Of a stretch of 64,000 nucleotides of DNA, positions 1-9,109 are shown one piece after another. Both the position numbers and the translations under genes were made by a program. The notes under the pieces are model-generated. The model saw only the letters and a program-made list of their open reading frames with translations, searched no databases and was not told where the DNA came from. This DNA comes from Sphingobium nicotianae. GTDB taxonomy: Bacteria; Pseudomonadota; Alphaproteobacteria; Sphingomonadales; Sphingomonadaceae. The DNA lies in the NCBI RefSeq assembly GCF_018603885.1, contig NZ_JAHGAW010000010.1, positions 1 to 64,000 on the forward strand. The letters run 5' to 3'. Within the stretch, counting starts at the first letter, position 1. Each line of letters begins with the position of its first letter.

Positions 1-46
1 TCTTCGCCCACTGCGCATCGTTCAACTCGTAACGCTTGTTACCCAT
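1..46 (-). mobile_element. IS5-family transposase, N-terminal end only (runs off the window)
   Basis: Read on the minus strand from the ATG at 46, the first 15 codons give MGNKRYELNDAQWAK. I recognise this as the typical start of IS5-family (IS427-like) transposases. The frame stays open to the window edge, so the element continues outside. The bases between 47 and about 90 are probably the untranslated IS end, but the terminal inverted repeat could not be defined without the other end. It shows that an insertion sequence abuts the left flank of the LysR/TonB receptor locus. Confidence 0.7.
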
Positions 47-227
47 CGTCCGCTCCGCGTTCCAACACGGAGCCCTATGAATCAGCGATCAGACCTTTTG
101 GAAATCCTGAATGTCGATCCGGCCTAGATCATGCAAGTCACATCCCGGCTTCTTCCCGCGAAACTCGAAACTCGCCACCTGATTTCACTGGCCGAGCAGA
201 TTTCGCGAACACCGAAGCCCAGCAGCG

Positions 228-1115
228 TCAGACCGCCAATTCCTCGCACAATATATCCTCGATCGCGCGCGCCACCTTTGGCGCATGGGGACCGCGTGCG
301 ATAAGACGGCGATGCGGCAGCAGTGGTATATCCAACGCTTCGACACGGCCGGCCGCAATCCTGTCCGCCACGGCATAGCCAATCGCAACGCCGATGCCCT
401 TGCCATCCTCGACCAGCTGAGCAAGCGCGTCGACGAAATCGACGAACATGGTCGGAAGGCGCGGCGTCAGCCCCAATTCGCGCAGACATTGCTTGGCGTT
501 GCGAGCCGCGAGATCGCGGCGGCCGGGGCATATGAACTGGAAGTCGTCGAGCGAGCACTCGCCGGCAGCGACGCGCGCCTGCGTGCCAGGCGGTGCGATG
601 GCGACGGTTGATGTCTCGCAGATAATCCTGGAATAGGGCTGAAGCTCGTCCGCGACCGACTCGCCATAGATCGCCATCTCAAGCTCCCCATCTTCCAGAA
701 GGCGCGTTATTTCAGCCGGCGGGAACAGCGGCTGCAGGTCGATTTCCACGTCCGGATACTCCCGGAACAGTCGGGAAAAAACCTGCCTGAGATAATTCTC
801 GCGAATGTATCGGCCAACGCTGATCCGCAACAGGATTTTGGCAGCGGGCTTTCGCCCGATGTCGGACAGGTTGTTCCGGGATTTGAGGATCGTGTCGATC
901 TCTTCGAGCGCGGCCACGCCCTCGGTCGTCAGGACGGGCGTGGTCCCCCTGCGGCGGCGGAAGAGGCGATATCCCAGGCGTTGCTCCAGCATCATGATCT
1001 GTTCGCTGACCGATGGCTGGGAGATGACGAGCTGCTCGGCGGCTTGCGCGAAACTGCCGGCCCTGGCGGCGATTGCAAACGTCCGTAATTGTACGAAAGT
1101 GACTTCGTCAGCCAT
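228..1115 (-). CDS. LysR-family transcriptional regulator
   Basis: This 295-residue protein has the usual LysR length. An N-terminal winged helix-turn-helix lies at about residues 5-65 (motif AAEQLVISQPSVSEQI, then LEQRLGYRLFRRRRG). A LysR substrate-binding domain of two alpha/beta lobes covers about residues 92-290. The start is supported by a GGAGAGG ribosome site seven bases upstream. It is divergent from the TonB receptor gene at 1314, with about 200 bp between them that contain a perfect ATAGGC/GCCTAT palindrome. That arrangement is classic for a LysR protein that controls its neighbour and itself. The inducer is probably an aromatic compound handled by the 1.3-7.5 kb genes, but this is inferred from context only. 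Confidence 0.93.
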   Translation of the reverse strand: MADEVTFVQLRTFAIAARAGSFAQAAEQLVISQPSVSEQIMMLEQRLGYRLFRRRRGTTPVLTTEGVAALEEIDTILKSRNNLSDIGRKPAAKILLRISVGRYIRENYLRQVFSRLFREYPDVEIDLQPLFPPAEITRLLEDGELEMAIYGESVADELQPYSRIICETSTVAIAPPGTQARVAAGECSLDDFQFICPGRRDLAARNAKQCLRELGLTPRLPTMFVDFVDALAQLVEDGKGIGVAIGYAVADRIAAGRVEALDIPLLPHRRLIARGPHAPKVARAIEDILCEELAV

Positions 1116-1154
1116 TGCCTCTCCATCCCATTTTTTCAGTATTTCGGGGACATT

Positions 1155-1170
1155 ATAGGCTTTCGCCTAT
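1155..1170. promoter_or_regulatory. Candidate LysR operator (ATAGGC-N4-GCCTAT)
   Basis: A perfect inverted repeat with 6-bp arms and a 4-bp spacer sits 39 bp upstream of the LysR start and about 145 bp upstream of the TBDR start. A further half-site AATAGGC follows about eight bases later. Position and symmetry fit a LysR recognition site (T-N11-A type) in a divergent promoter. Binding itself is inferred. Confidence 0.5.
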
Positions 1171-1313
1171 GACAGGAATAGGCTCCAGCACCGTTGCTTG
1201 AATAAATTTATCATGTGAACCATCGAGCCGGTGCGGAAGTCCGCACGGAGCAATGCTCGCGAGTCCCCTTTCGTGGTCTCCTAGACGGGCATGCCGATGG
1301 AAGGGGATTAGCT

Positions 1314-3830
1314 ATGAATCGCAAGAGCGTAGGATGCCGCCTCAGCGCGAGAACGGCTGGATGGTTGCTGGCGGGAAGCTGTCTGGCCGGTCTGGCTGTG
1401 TTGGCCCAGCCGGCGATGGCCCAGGATCAAAAGGCCGCCGATGCAGAGAGCGCAAGCACGAATGGCGGCATCGAGGACATCGTCGTCACCGCGCGATATG
1501 TCTCGGAGAATATACAGGATACGCCCATCGCGATCACCGCGCAGACCAGCACGCAGCTGGAAGCGGCCAACGTGACCAACATCGGCACGCTGGGCGCCGT
1601 CGTGCCGAACCTGCTGACGATGCCCGGAGACGCGCAATCGGCCGGCACGCCCGTCATCGGCATGCGCGGGGTGCTGCAAGGGCTCACGTCGAGCCTCGCC
1701 GTGCCGCCAGCGGTCGCGATCTACACCGACGATATCTATCATGGCACGGCCGCCGGCTCCGAGCTCGATTTCACCGACATCGATCATGTCGAGGTCAATC
1801 GCGGTCCGCAGAGCACCCTGTCGGGCAACGCCTCGATCGCGGGATCAATCAAGCTCTACACCAAGGATCCCCGCGGGGACGGCACAGGCTACATCAGCTT
1901 GGGCGGCGGATCGCGCAAGCACATGGAAGCGGCAGGCGCGATCGATCTCGGGATCACCGACACGCTGGCCATTCGCGCCTCGGGGCATTTCGATCGCCAG
2001 CAGGGCTTCGGCAATCGGCTCGATTTCTCGTGCATGATGGACAAGCTCGGAACCCCCGCGCTGAAGGGCCGCATTCCCTATTTTCAGCCGGACTCGGCCA
2101 ATCGTGGCTGCGTCATCGGCCATCTCGGCGGCGGCACGACGGCGGTCGGCCAGGTCAAGCTGTTGTGGAAACCGACATCCGATATCAGTCTGCTGGTGAC
2201 GGCCCGGCACCGCGAAGAGGATCTGGAGGAAACGCCGGAGGTCTCGCTTCTTTATCGCACCGCATGCTTCGACACACCGGGTTGTGGCGCCAGCGCCGGC
2301 GCGCAGGCTTATCATAGAGCCACGTTCAAGACGTTTGGCGTTGTCATCGGGCCGCAATTCGTGACGCCCCAGCGTTCGGGGGGCATTTACGACACCTATG
2401 CAACCAACTGCCGCCCGACGCTCGACAAGTCCGGTGGAGGCTTTCCGACACCTTATGCCGATGGTTTTTGTTACGATCAGGGCAAGACCGCCCACCACAC
2501 CTTGCTTTCGGGCAAGCTGAACGCCCAATTCTCCGAAAATCTCGCGATGACGGCGATCGTCGGGTACACCGATTATGCCAACGAGTTCACCGCGCATGGC
2601 GACCAGTCGCCGCTCGCGCCGGTGATCTCGCACTTCCACAATCTCGACGATCAATGGACCGGTGAGCTGCGCTTCAACGGCAAGCTGTTCGACAAGCTGG
2701 AATGGGTCGCTGGCGGCTTCATCATGCGGCTCAACGGCCAGCAGAACAACATGATCAGCTTCTCGAACATCTACCAGCTCTCGAAAGTCAAAGGCAAAAA
2801 TGAGTCTCAATCGGCCTTTTTCCATCTGGATTATAACCTGTCCGACAGATGGCGCGTCTCGGGCGGCGCGCGCTATTCCGACACCAAGATCGCGATCACG
2901 ATCGACAATCCGCAGGCCGTCTCCGTGTTGGCGCCCATCAGTTCAGCCCAGACGCGGATCGACTGGCTGATCTCGACCGACTTCAAGATCACCGACGACA
3001 TCCTGGCCTATGCGAGCGCCTCATCCGGTTCACGCCCACCCGGCCTCACCACCATCGTGACCACGCCCCGTCAGCTCTCGCCCACGTCGGACGAAGACCT
3101 GATTTCCTATGAACTGGGCTTGAAGGCCGATCTGCTCGATCGGCGCCTGCGGACCAATCTGACCGCCTTCTATATGGACTATCGCAAGCTATCGACCGGC
3201 GTGCGCGGCATCGAATGCCGCAACCAGCCCGGCCCGGTCGCGACATGGTTCAATGTCGACCAGACCGATCCGGCCTCGATTACGACATGCGCGCAGTTCC
3301 CGGGCGCTCCCGACCCGATCGCCTATGTCATCAACATCGGCAAACCTGCCAAGGTGAAGGGGTTCGAGTGGGACATCACGGCGATCCCGACGGACGGACT
3401 GCGCATCGACTGGGCGGGCGGCTACAACAAGTTCACGTCCGGCGTCACGACGGCCAATGCCCCCGGCTATCTTGCGCCAGGCAATCACCGCCAGCCGGAA
3501 TGGAACATGCACGCCAATATCTCGTATGACATCGAGACTGGTTTCGGCACATTCACGCCGCGGCTAGACTGGAACTGGCAGTCGCAGCAGGATTATGACC
3601 CGACGCCGCAGACGGGCCTGCCCGACCCGGCTTATGTGATCGCGCCATATTCCATCTTCAACGGGCAGATTGCCTACAAGGCCCCGGGCGGCGATTGGAG
3701 CGCCGTGCTCCAGGTCACCAATCTGGCCGACAAATGGTATCACTATCAGGTGCTGATCGGCACGATCAACGGCTACACCCGCGTGGCGCCGCCACGCGAG
3801 TTCAAACTCACCGTGCGGCACGAGTTCTAG
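1314..3830 (+). CDS. TonB-dependent outer-membrane receptor
   Basis: The product is 838 residues from the ATG at 1314, chosen because GGGGAT precedes it and a signal peptide begins there (MNRKSVGCRLSARTAGWLLAG, cut after about AMAQ). The TonB-box-like IEDIVVTARYVSENIQDTPI follows, then a plug domain (conserved HVEVNRGPQSTLSGNASIAG) and a long beta-barrel that ends in VRHEF with a terminal aromatic residue. It would import a substrate across the outer membrane using TonB-ExbBD energy. It lies directly upstream of the MetE-like/SMP-30/MFS genes but is followed by a strong terminator, so it is probably transcribed separately. The plug reads NRGPQSTLSGNAS instead of the more common LRGPQGTL. Substrate is unknown, and an aromatic or plant-derived compound is an inference from the neighbours. 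Confidence 0.93.
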   Translation: MNRKSVGCRLSARTAGWLLAGSCLAGLAVLAQPAMAQDQKAADAESASTNGGIEDIVVTARYVSENIQDTPIAITAQTSTQLEAANVTNIGTLGAVVPNLLTMPGDAQSAGTPVIGMRGVLQGLTSSLAVPPAVAIYTDDIYHGTAAGSELDFTDIDHVEVNRGPQSTLSGNASIAGSIKLYTKDPRGDGTGYISLGGGSRKHMEAAGAIDLGITDTLAIRASGHFDRQQGFGNRLDFSCMMDKLGTPALKGRIPYFQPDSANRGCVIGHLGGGTTAVGQVKLLWKPTSDISLLVTARHREEDLEETPEVSLLYRTACFDTPGCGASAGAQAYHRATFKTFGVVIGPQFVTPQRSGGIYDTYATNCRPTLDKSGGGFPTPYADGFCYDQGKTAHHTLLSGKLNAQFSENLAMTAIVGYTDYANEFTAHGDQSPLAPVISHFHNLDDQWTGELRFNGKLFDKLEWVAGGFIMRLNGQQNNMISFSNIYQLSKVKGKNESQSAFFHLDYNLSDRWRVSGGARYSDTKIAITIDNPQAVSVLAPISSAQTRIDWLISTDFKITDDILAYASASSGSRPPGLTTIVTTPRQLSPTSDEDLISYELGLKADLLDRRLRTNLTAFYMDYRKLSTGVRGIECRNQPGPVATWFNVDQTDPASITTCAQFPGAPDPIAYVINIGKPAKVKGFEWDITAIPTDGLRIDWAGGYNKFTSGVTTANAPGYLAPGNHRQPEWNMHANISYDIETGFGTFTPRLDWNWQSQQDYDPTPQTGLPDPAYVIAPYSIFNGQIAYKAPGGDWSAVLQVTNLADKWYHYQVLIGTINGYTRVAPPREFKLTVRHEF

Positions 3831-3852
3831 CGATATTCCGCGGCTACTCCTC

Positions 3853-3898
3853 GGCCCACAGCGCTATCGCCCCTGATCGCGCCGTGGGTCTTTTTTTT
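3853..3898 (+). terminator. Rho-independent terminator after the TonB receptor gene
   Basis: The stem is CCCAC-a-GCGC pairing with GCGC-c-GTGGG (3855-3864 with 3879-3888), one internal mismatch, and it is followed by TC and eight T residues. It begins about 20 bp after the receptor stop codon and separates it from the MetE-like gene. Confidence 0.85.
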
Positions 3899-3989
3899 GG
3901 AACAGCGAGCCGCTGAGTGGGCCATCGCCCGATCCCAATCCGACCACGCAGCCGAATTTGACCATCAATTGGAAAACTGGAGATCACCC

Positions 3990-5213
3990 ATGAAGGGCTT
4001 AGGCGAACGAATATTGACGACGCATGTAGGGAGCCTGGTCCGCCCGGCCGCGATCCTTGAAATGATCATCGATGACCTCGTCGGCATACCCCTGGATCGG
4101 GAGGCGTTCGATGCTCTGGTCGCGCGCTGCGTCAAGGACGTGGTCGCCAGGCAGGCCGAGGTTGGCATCGATATTCCAAGCGACGGCGAGTTCTCGAAGC
4201 CGGACTTCCACAATTACGTCGTCAAGCGCCTGGGCGGACTGGAGGTACAAACTACCCAGCGCCGCAGCATCGGCGCGACGGGCATGTACTATCCCAAGCT
4301 GGCTGAAGAATTCCCCGGTTTCATGCAGCAATATGGCGACATGTATCGAACAATGTGGCTCCCGGAGGAGCTTTCGCGCGAGAAGATCGCACAGGCCCTG
4401 AAAGTGGCGGTCCCGCTCACCACTGTCACCCGGCCGATCACCTATGAAGGGCAAGACGAACTGAAACGCGATCTCGACAATTTTGCCGCCGCGCTCGCGC
4501 CGCATGACTTTGCCGACGCATTCGTCCCTGCTGCGACGCCTTCCCGATCTGACAGCTTTTCCGATGAGGTCTATTCCTCGGAGGAGCAATATCTCTATGC
4601 CCTCGCGGATGCGATGGCGGTGGAATATAAGGCGATCGTCGATGCGGGCTATCTGGTCCAGCTCGACCTCGGCCTGCCCTCACGCAACCAGGTGCTTCAC
4701 GGCAAGACGAACCCGAGCATCGAGGATCTGCGCCGCGCTTCCGAAATGCATGTCGAGGCCTATAACCACGCCCTGCGGGACATTCCGACCGATCGGGTTC
4801 GTTACCATCTGTGCTGGGGCAGCATGAACACGCCCCACACGACCGACGTGCCGCTCACCGAGTTCGTGGAGATGATCCTCAAGATCAACGCGAAATATTA
4901 CGTGCTGGAAGGCGCCAATCCTCGTCACGAGCATGAGTGGATGGTCTGGAAGGACGTGAAACTCCCCGACGACAAGGTGTTGGTGCCGGGCATGGTCAGT
5001 CACCAGACCAATGTCGTGGAACATCCCGAGCTCGTCTCCTGGCGGATCCAGAATTATGCCAGCGTCGTCGGCCGCGAGCGTGTCGTAGCAGGGACCGATT
5101 GCGGCTTCTCGCAGGGGTGGACCATGCAGCGCGTCCACGAGGAGGTGCAATGGGCAAAGCTCAAGGCACTGGCCGATGGCGCTGCGCTCGCGACCAAGGC
5201 GTTGTGGGGCTGA
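3990..5213 (+). CDS. Cobalamin-independent methionine synthase (MetE C-terminal domain)-like zinc enzyme
   Basis: The 407-residue protein corresponds to a stand-alone MetE-type catalytic TIM barrel, about half the length of true MetE. The zinc ligands of this superfamily are visible: His273-x-Cys275 (motif RYHLCWGSMN), Glu307 (VLEGANPRHEHEW) and Cys371 (GTDCGFSQGW). Start chosen at 3990, where GGAG precedes the ATG, and TTHVGSLVRP matches the family N-terminus. Relatives include methionine synthases and epoxyalkane:coenzyme M transferases, which activate a thiol on zinc. It is followed after 16 bp by an SMP-30 lactonase and then an MFS gene, so a catabolic thiol or methyl transfer is more likely than methionine biosynthesis. 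The true acceptor is unknown. Confidence 0.85.
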   Translation: MKGLGERILTTHVGSLVRPAAILEMIIDDLVGIPLDREAFDALVARCVKDVVARQAEVGIDIPSDGEFSKPDFHNYVVKRLGGLEVQTTQRRSIGATGMYYPKLAEEFPGFMQQYGDMYRTMWLPEELSREKIAQALKVAVPLTTVTRPITYEGQDELKRDLDNFAAALAPHDFADAFVPAATPSRSDSFSDEVYSSEEQYLYALADAMAVEYKAIVDAGYLVQLDLGLPSRNQVLHGKTNPSIEDLRRASEMHVEAYNHALRDIPTDRVRYHLCWGSMNTPHTTDVPLTEFVEMILKINAKYYVLEGANPRHEHEWMVWKDVKLPDDKVLVPGMVSHQTNVVEHPELVSWRIQNYASVVGRERVVAGTDCGFSQGWTMQRVHEEVQWAKLKALADGAALATKALWG

Positions 5214-5229
5214 ACGGGGGGAACGGACA

Positions 5230-6159
5230 ATGCCAGTCGAAATCTTGCACGAGAGCATGAGGCGGATCGCGTCAGAGGATCTGGAAGCCGAGCAGTTGGG
5301 CGAAGGTTATGGCGGCCCGACCGGCCCGACGGAGGGACCGGTCTGGATCGCCGAAAAGGGCTATCTGCTGTTCAGCGACATCCATGGCGACCGACGGATG
5401 CGCTGGACGCCGGGCCAGGGCGTCACCGTCGACAAGCAGGGCACGGGCAAAGCCAACGGTATGACCCGCGATCCGCGGGGCCGCCTTATCTCGTGCCATC
5501 ATTTCACCCGCTGCGTCGATGCCGAGGACCTCGAGACCGGCGAGGTGACGGTCATTGCCGACAAGTATCGCGGTCTAAAGCTCAACCGGCCCAATGACGT
5601 GGTCGTGAAGTCGGACGGCGCCGTCTATTTCACCGACCCCCCGCCGCGCATCCCACTGACGCCGCCCGATCATTATCCGGAACAGGACTGTGCCGGTGTC
5701 TATCGCGTGTCGCCGGATGGTCAGCGGATAAACCGCATCGTTCATGATTTCGCCAACCCCAATGGACTGTGTTTTTCGCCGGACGAGAAGACGCTCTACG
5801 TCAATGACAGCCATATCAATCGCAAACTGATCAAGGCCTACACCGTCGAGACCAACGGCATGGTGGACCTCGGCAGCGAGCGCCTGTTCTGCGACATGCG
5901 GGGCGACGATCGCCGCGGCATTCCCGACGGCATGAAGTGCGACATCGAGGGCAATGTCTACTGCACTGGCCCCGGGGGGATATGGGTGGTGAATCCGGCG
6001 GAGGTTCACATCGGGACGATCATCAACGCGAACATCCCTGTGAACATGAACTGGGGCGATGACGACCTGCGCACGCTCTATTTCGCGGGGGCCTATACGA
6101 TCAACCGAATCCGGCTGGGCATCCCGGGTGTCCCGGTGCCGCGTGGAAGCATCAGCTAA
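5230..6159 (+). CDS. SMP-30/gluconolactonase-family hydrolase
   Basis: This is a 309-residue six-bladed beta-propeller of the SMP-30/gluconolaconase/LRE family. The metal-site positions are recognisable: Glu in PTEGPVWI, Asn in LNRPNDVVVKSDG, Asn in FANPNGLCFSPDE and Asp in GIPDGMKCDIEGN. Start chosen at the ATG at 5230, preceded by a GGGGGAA ribosome site. No signal peptide is seen, so it acts in the cytoplasm. Such enzymes hydrolyse lactones, and several serve aromatic or sugar-acid catabolism. It lies in an apparent operon between the MetE-like gene (16-bp gap) and an MFS gene (30-bp gap). The physiological lactone is unknown. Confidence 0.87.
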   Translation: MPVEILHESMRRIASEDLEAEQLGEGYGGPTGPTEGPVWIAEKGYLLFSDIHGDRRMRWTPGQGVTVDKQGTGKANGMTRDPRGRLISCHHFTRCVDAEDLETGEVTVIADKYRGLKLNRPNDVVVKSDGAVYFTDPPPRIPLTPPDHYPEQDCAGVYRVSPDGQRINRIVHDFANPNGLCFSPDEKTLYVNDSHINRKLIKAYTVETNGMVDLGSERLFCDMRGDDRRGIPDGMKCDIEGNVYCTGPGGIWVVNPAEVHIGTIINANIPVNMNWGDDDLRTLYFAGAYTINRIRLGIPGVPVPRGSIS

Positions 6160-6189
6160 GGTCGAGCATCCGAGCCGGAAGGGAAGAGC

Positions 6190-7551
6190 GTGAACGCGAA
6201 CGCCGAGCGGACATCGGGCGACGCATCGCCCGCGCCAGCCGTGCCATCGGACCGGGCGAGCCCGCGCGGATGGTACACGGTCATTCTGCTGGGCGTCGTC
6301 TCGATGCTGTCCTTCGTGGACCGAGGCGTCATGGCGCTGTTCGTCCAGCCGATGAAGCGCGATTTCCACCTCTCGGACACGGAGGTCAGCCTGCTGCTCG
6401 GGCTGGCCTTCACCCTCCCCTATGTCGTGGTGGGCTTTCCGATGGCCCGCTTCATCGATCGGGGCAACCGGCGCAGCCTGATCGCCGGCTGCCTCGCCGT
6501 ATGGAGTTTCGCGACCGCCATCTGCGGCGTGGCGCAAAACTACTGGACCCTGTTCGTCTGCCGCTTCGTGACGGGCGGCGCGGAATCGGTGAACACGTCC
6601 GGCTCGCTGTCCATGATCGCCGATTGCGTCCCGCGCGAGAAAATGCCCCGCGCCTTCGCGATCCAGTCAGCCGGCGTTGCGGGCGGCGCAGCCCTCTCCT
6701 TGCTGATCGGCGGCGTGCTCTATGGCCTGCTCGCCGACATTCCCCCGACGCGTGTGCCGGTGATCGGCGTCATTCACAACTGGCAGCTCGTCTTCATGAT
6801 CGTCGGCATACCGGGCCTCATGGCCGCGCTGCTGATGGCGCTCACCGTGCCGGAGCCACATCGCAAGGGTGGCACCAAGCCGGGCGGCTATACGCTGCGC
6901 GAAGTGTTCCATTTCGTGGTCACGCTGCGATCGCTGCACTGGCCGCTCCTCTCCGGCATGCTGTTGCTCGCGGTCATGACCAGCGGCTTCAGCGCATGGA
7001 TGCCGGCCTTTTATGAGCGGACCTATGGGTGGGGTCCGGAGAAGGTCGGCCCGTTGCTCGGAGCCATTTCGCTGGTGACCTCGATCACCGGCCTGCTGGC
7101 CGGGGCGCGACTGGCGGAGTGGCTCGGCAAGCGCAGGAATGACGCCAATCTGCGCGTGGGCTTCCTCGCGCACCTGATCTCCCAGCCGCTGCTGATCATC
7201 ATGCCGCTCATGCCCAGTCCATGGCTGGCGCTGGCGTGCGGGGGGCTCGCCGGCGTCATCAGCGTGATGGGCGCCCCGGGGTTCAGCGCGGCCCTGCAAA
7301 TCACGACGCCCAACGAAATGCGCGCCCAGGTGAACGTCATGTATGCGGCCAGTATCACGGCCATAGGCGGCACACTCGGGCCGACGCTCGTCGGGCTCTT
7401 GAGCGACTTCGTCGCACGGTCGGAAGGCGACCTGCGCTATGTGCTGGTCGCCCTGAAGATCCTGTTTGGCCCCCTGGCGGTGTACATGATCTGGAAGTCG
7501 CTCAAGCCCTACGGAGCGATCTACCGGGAGCGTATCGACGCTGAACGATAG
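6190..7551 (+). CDS. MFS transporter
   Basis: The protein has 453 residues and about 12 hydrophobic segments. It carries the MFS motif A region after TM2 (PMARFIDRGNRRSLIAG) and an N-terminal segment ending FVDRGVMALFVQPMK that is typical of sphingomonad carriers linked to aromatic-compound loci. It starts with GTG at 6190, preceded by AAGGGAAGAG. It is the third gene of the MetE-like/SMP-30 operon and probably moves the same substrate across the inner membrane after the TBDR at 1.3 kb has brought it into the periplasm. It converges on another MFS gene, with a 235-bp gap. Confidence 0.9.
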   Translation: MNANAERTSGDASPAPAVPSDRASPRGWYTVILLGVVSMLSFVDRGVMALFVQPMKRDFHLSDTEVSLLLGLAFTLPYVVVGFPMARFIDRGNRRSLIAGCLAVWSFATAICGVAQNYWTLFVCRFVTGGAESVNTSGSLSMIADCVPREKMPRAFAIQSAGVAGGAALSLLIGGVLYGLLADIPPTRVPVIGVIHNWQLVFMIVGIPGLMAALLMALTVPEPHRKGGTKPGGYTLREVFHFVVTLRSLHWPLLSGMLLLAVMTSGFSAWMPAFYERTYGWGPEKVGPLLGAISLVTSITGLLAGARLAEWLGKRRNDANLRVGFLAHLISQPLLIIMPLMPSPWLALACGGLAGVISVMGAPGFSAALQITTPNEMRAQVNVMYAASITAIGGTLGPTLVGLLSDFVARSEGDLRYVLVALKILFGPLAVYMIWKSLKPYGAIYRERIDAER

Positions 7552-7786
7552 GTGCGCCCCACCCGTCCGGCGTTGGTGCTGCGACCAGCGCACCGCGCTT
7601 GCAAGGCTATCCAAACCGCGGTGCCGCCCGCTGACCTCCTGCCCAGTCAGCAGCTCGAAACAGAAACGCCACCCCGCGGAGAGCAAATCGAGCCGGCTGA
7701 CGCTCCCGATCCTCCTCTCCTGGCGATCCTCTCTGACACGGACATGCCGCCCCTCTTGACCCCTCGAAAGAGGGCGCCGCGCGGCC

Positions 7787-9073
7787 TCATGACACAGCGC
7801 GCGTCCGGATGCGCACGAGGGCGAGCCAGATCAACGCACCGGCGACAAGCGGCGTGGGCGCCATGGTGGCGAGCGCGTAACGCAGGGAGTCGCTCTGCAA
7901 CTGCGGCGCAAGCGCATCGCTCACCCAGCCGACGATCAGCGGCGCGACCGCTCCGCCGATAATACCCGAGGCCAGCAGCATGAGCGTGGAGGATACCGCC
8001 CGCATCCGGCTCGGCGCGATGCCGATGGCGACGGCAATGCAGGGGCCAACCGCGCTCGACAGCAGGAAGTTCATGACGGCGGCGGAGGACATGGCGAGCA
8101 TGAGCGAGGGCGCGAAGATGAAGATGAGGAAGAAGGGGGCGGCGAGCGGGATGGCGATCATCGGCACGAGCAGGCCGTGAACATCCGCGCCGCGCTTGCG
8201 CACCAAGTGGCTGGCGAGCATGCCCGAGGCGATCGTTCCCGAAATGCCGCCCAGGCCCACCGCCGGGCCGATGAGCGCCCCCACGGCAGCGAGCGGCACG
8301 CCATGACTGCGCAGCAGGAAAGCCGGCGCCCAGGTGGGCAGCACGGCGACCGCCATGCCCGCAAATGCCATGCCGAGGGAGAGCGCGACAAAACCCGGCA
8401 GCCGGACAAGATGGCCGATGGCGCGCAGGAGATTGCCCTCCTGTGCCGCGTCGTCCGCCGGCTCGTGGACCCGATCGGGCTCGCGCATGCTCGCCATCAT
8501 CAGCGCCACCAGCGCGAAGCCGGACAGGCCGCAGATCAGGAACATGGCCCGCCAGCCATGCGCGGCGGCCAGCACCCCCGCAAGGATGGAGCCGACGACG
8601 AGCCCGACGAAGGTGCTCGCCTGAAAGATCGAGATCGACCGCGGGCGGCGCGGCGCGGCGAACAGATCCGAGATCATCGAGATGGCGACCGGGAAGGCCG
8701 TCGCCTCACCGACGCCAACCAGGATGCGGGTGAGACCGAGCGACCAGAAGCCCTCCGCAAGACCGGTGAGCGCGGTCGCGCCGGACCAGAGGGCAATGCC
8801 CAGGATCAGAATGCGCTTGCGATTGCCATGATCCACCCAGCGGGCGATGAAGATGCCGACGAGCAGGTTGAACAGCACGAAGGCGGTGCCCGAGACGATG
8901 CTCATCTGCGTGTCGGTGAGGCCGAGGTCCGCCTTCACGGGATCGACGACGATGCCGAGCAGGGCACGATCGGCGACGTTCAGGAAGTTCGCCATGAACA
9001 GCAGGAACAGCGTGTAGCCCGCGCCCCGCGCAGATGGGCCGACCGCCTCCTGCCTCTCCGCAATGCTCGCCAT
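7787..9073 (-). CDS. MFS transporter
   Basis: This 428-residue protein has about 12 predicted membrane helices. It carries the TM1 motif NVADRALLGIVVDPVKADL and the loop RWVDHGNRKRILILG, and it resembles the carrier at 6190 without being a recent duplicate. The start at 9073 has a GGGGAGAGGA ribosome site. It is the last gene of a minus-strand operon: metallo-hydrolase, fumarylacetoacetase, amidohydrolase, MFS. The context suggests it imports an aromatic substrate or exports an intermediate of that pathway. The exact solute cannot be read from the sequence. Confidence 0.9.
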   Translation of the reverse strand: MASIAERQEAVGPSARGAGYTLFLLFMANFLNVADRALLGIVVDPVKADLGLTDTQMSIVSGTAFVLFNLLVGIFIARWVDHGNRKRILILGIALWSGATALTGLAEGFWSLGLTRILVGVGEATAFPVAISMISDLFAAPRRPRSISIFQASTFVGLVVGSILAGVLAAAHGWRAMFLICGLSGFALVALMMASMREPDRVHEPADDAAQEGNLLRAIGHLVRLPGFVALSLGMAFAGMAVAVLPTWAPAFLLRSHGVPLAAVGALIGPAVGLGGISGTIASGMLASHLVRKRGADVHGLLVPMIAIPLAAPFFLIFIFAPSLMLAMSSAAVMNFLLSSAVGPCIAVAIGIAPSRMRAVSSTLMLLASGIIGGAVAPLIVGWVSDALAPQLQSDSLRYALATMAPTPLVAGALIWLALVRIRTRAVS

Positions 9074-9109
9074 CTTCCTCTCCCCTGCCCCGTTATCTCG
9101 ATTATCTTG

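Noticed and set aside
1215..1313. 33-codon upstream extension of the first TonB receptor
   Set aside because: No ribosome site or signal sequence features; GGGGAT and a clear signal peptide support 1314.
7751..7774. Possible terminator hairpin CCCTCTT/AAGAGGG between convergent MFS genes
   Set aside because: Only a 7-bp stem with a 10-base loop and no T-run; not strong enough to annotate.
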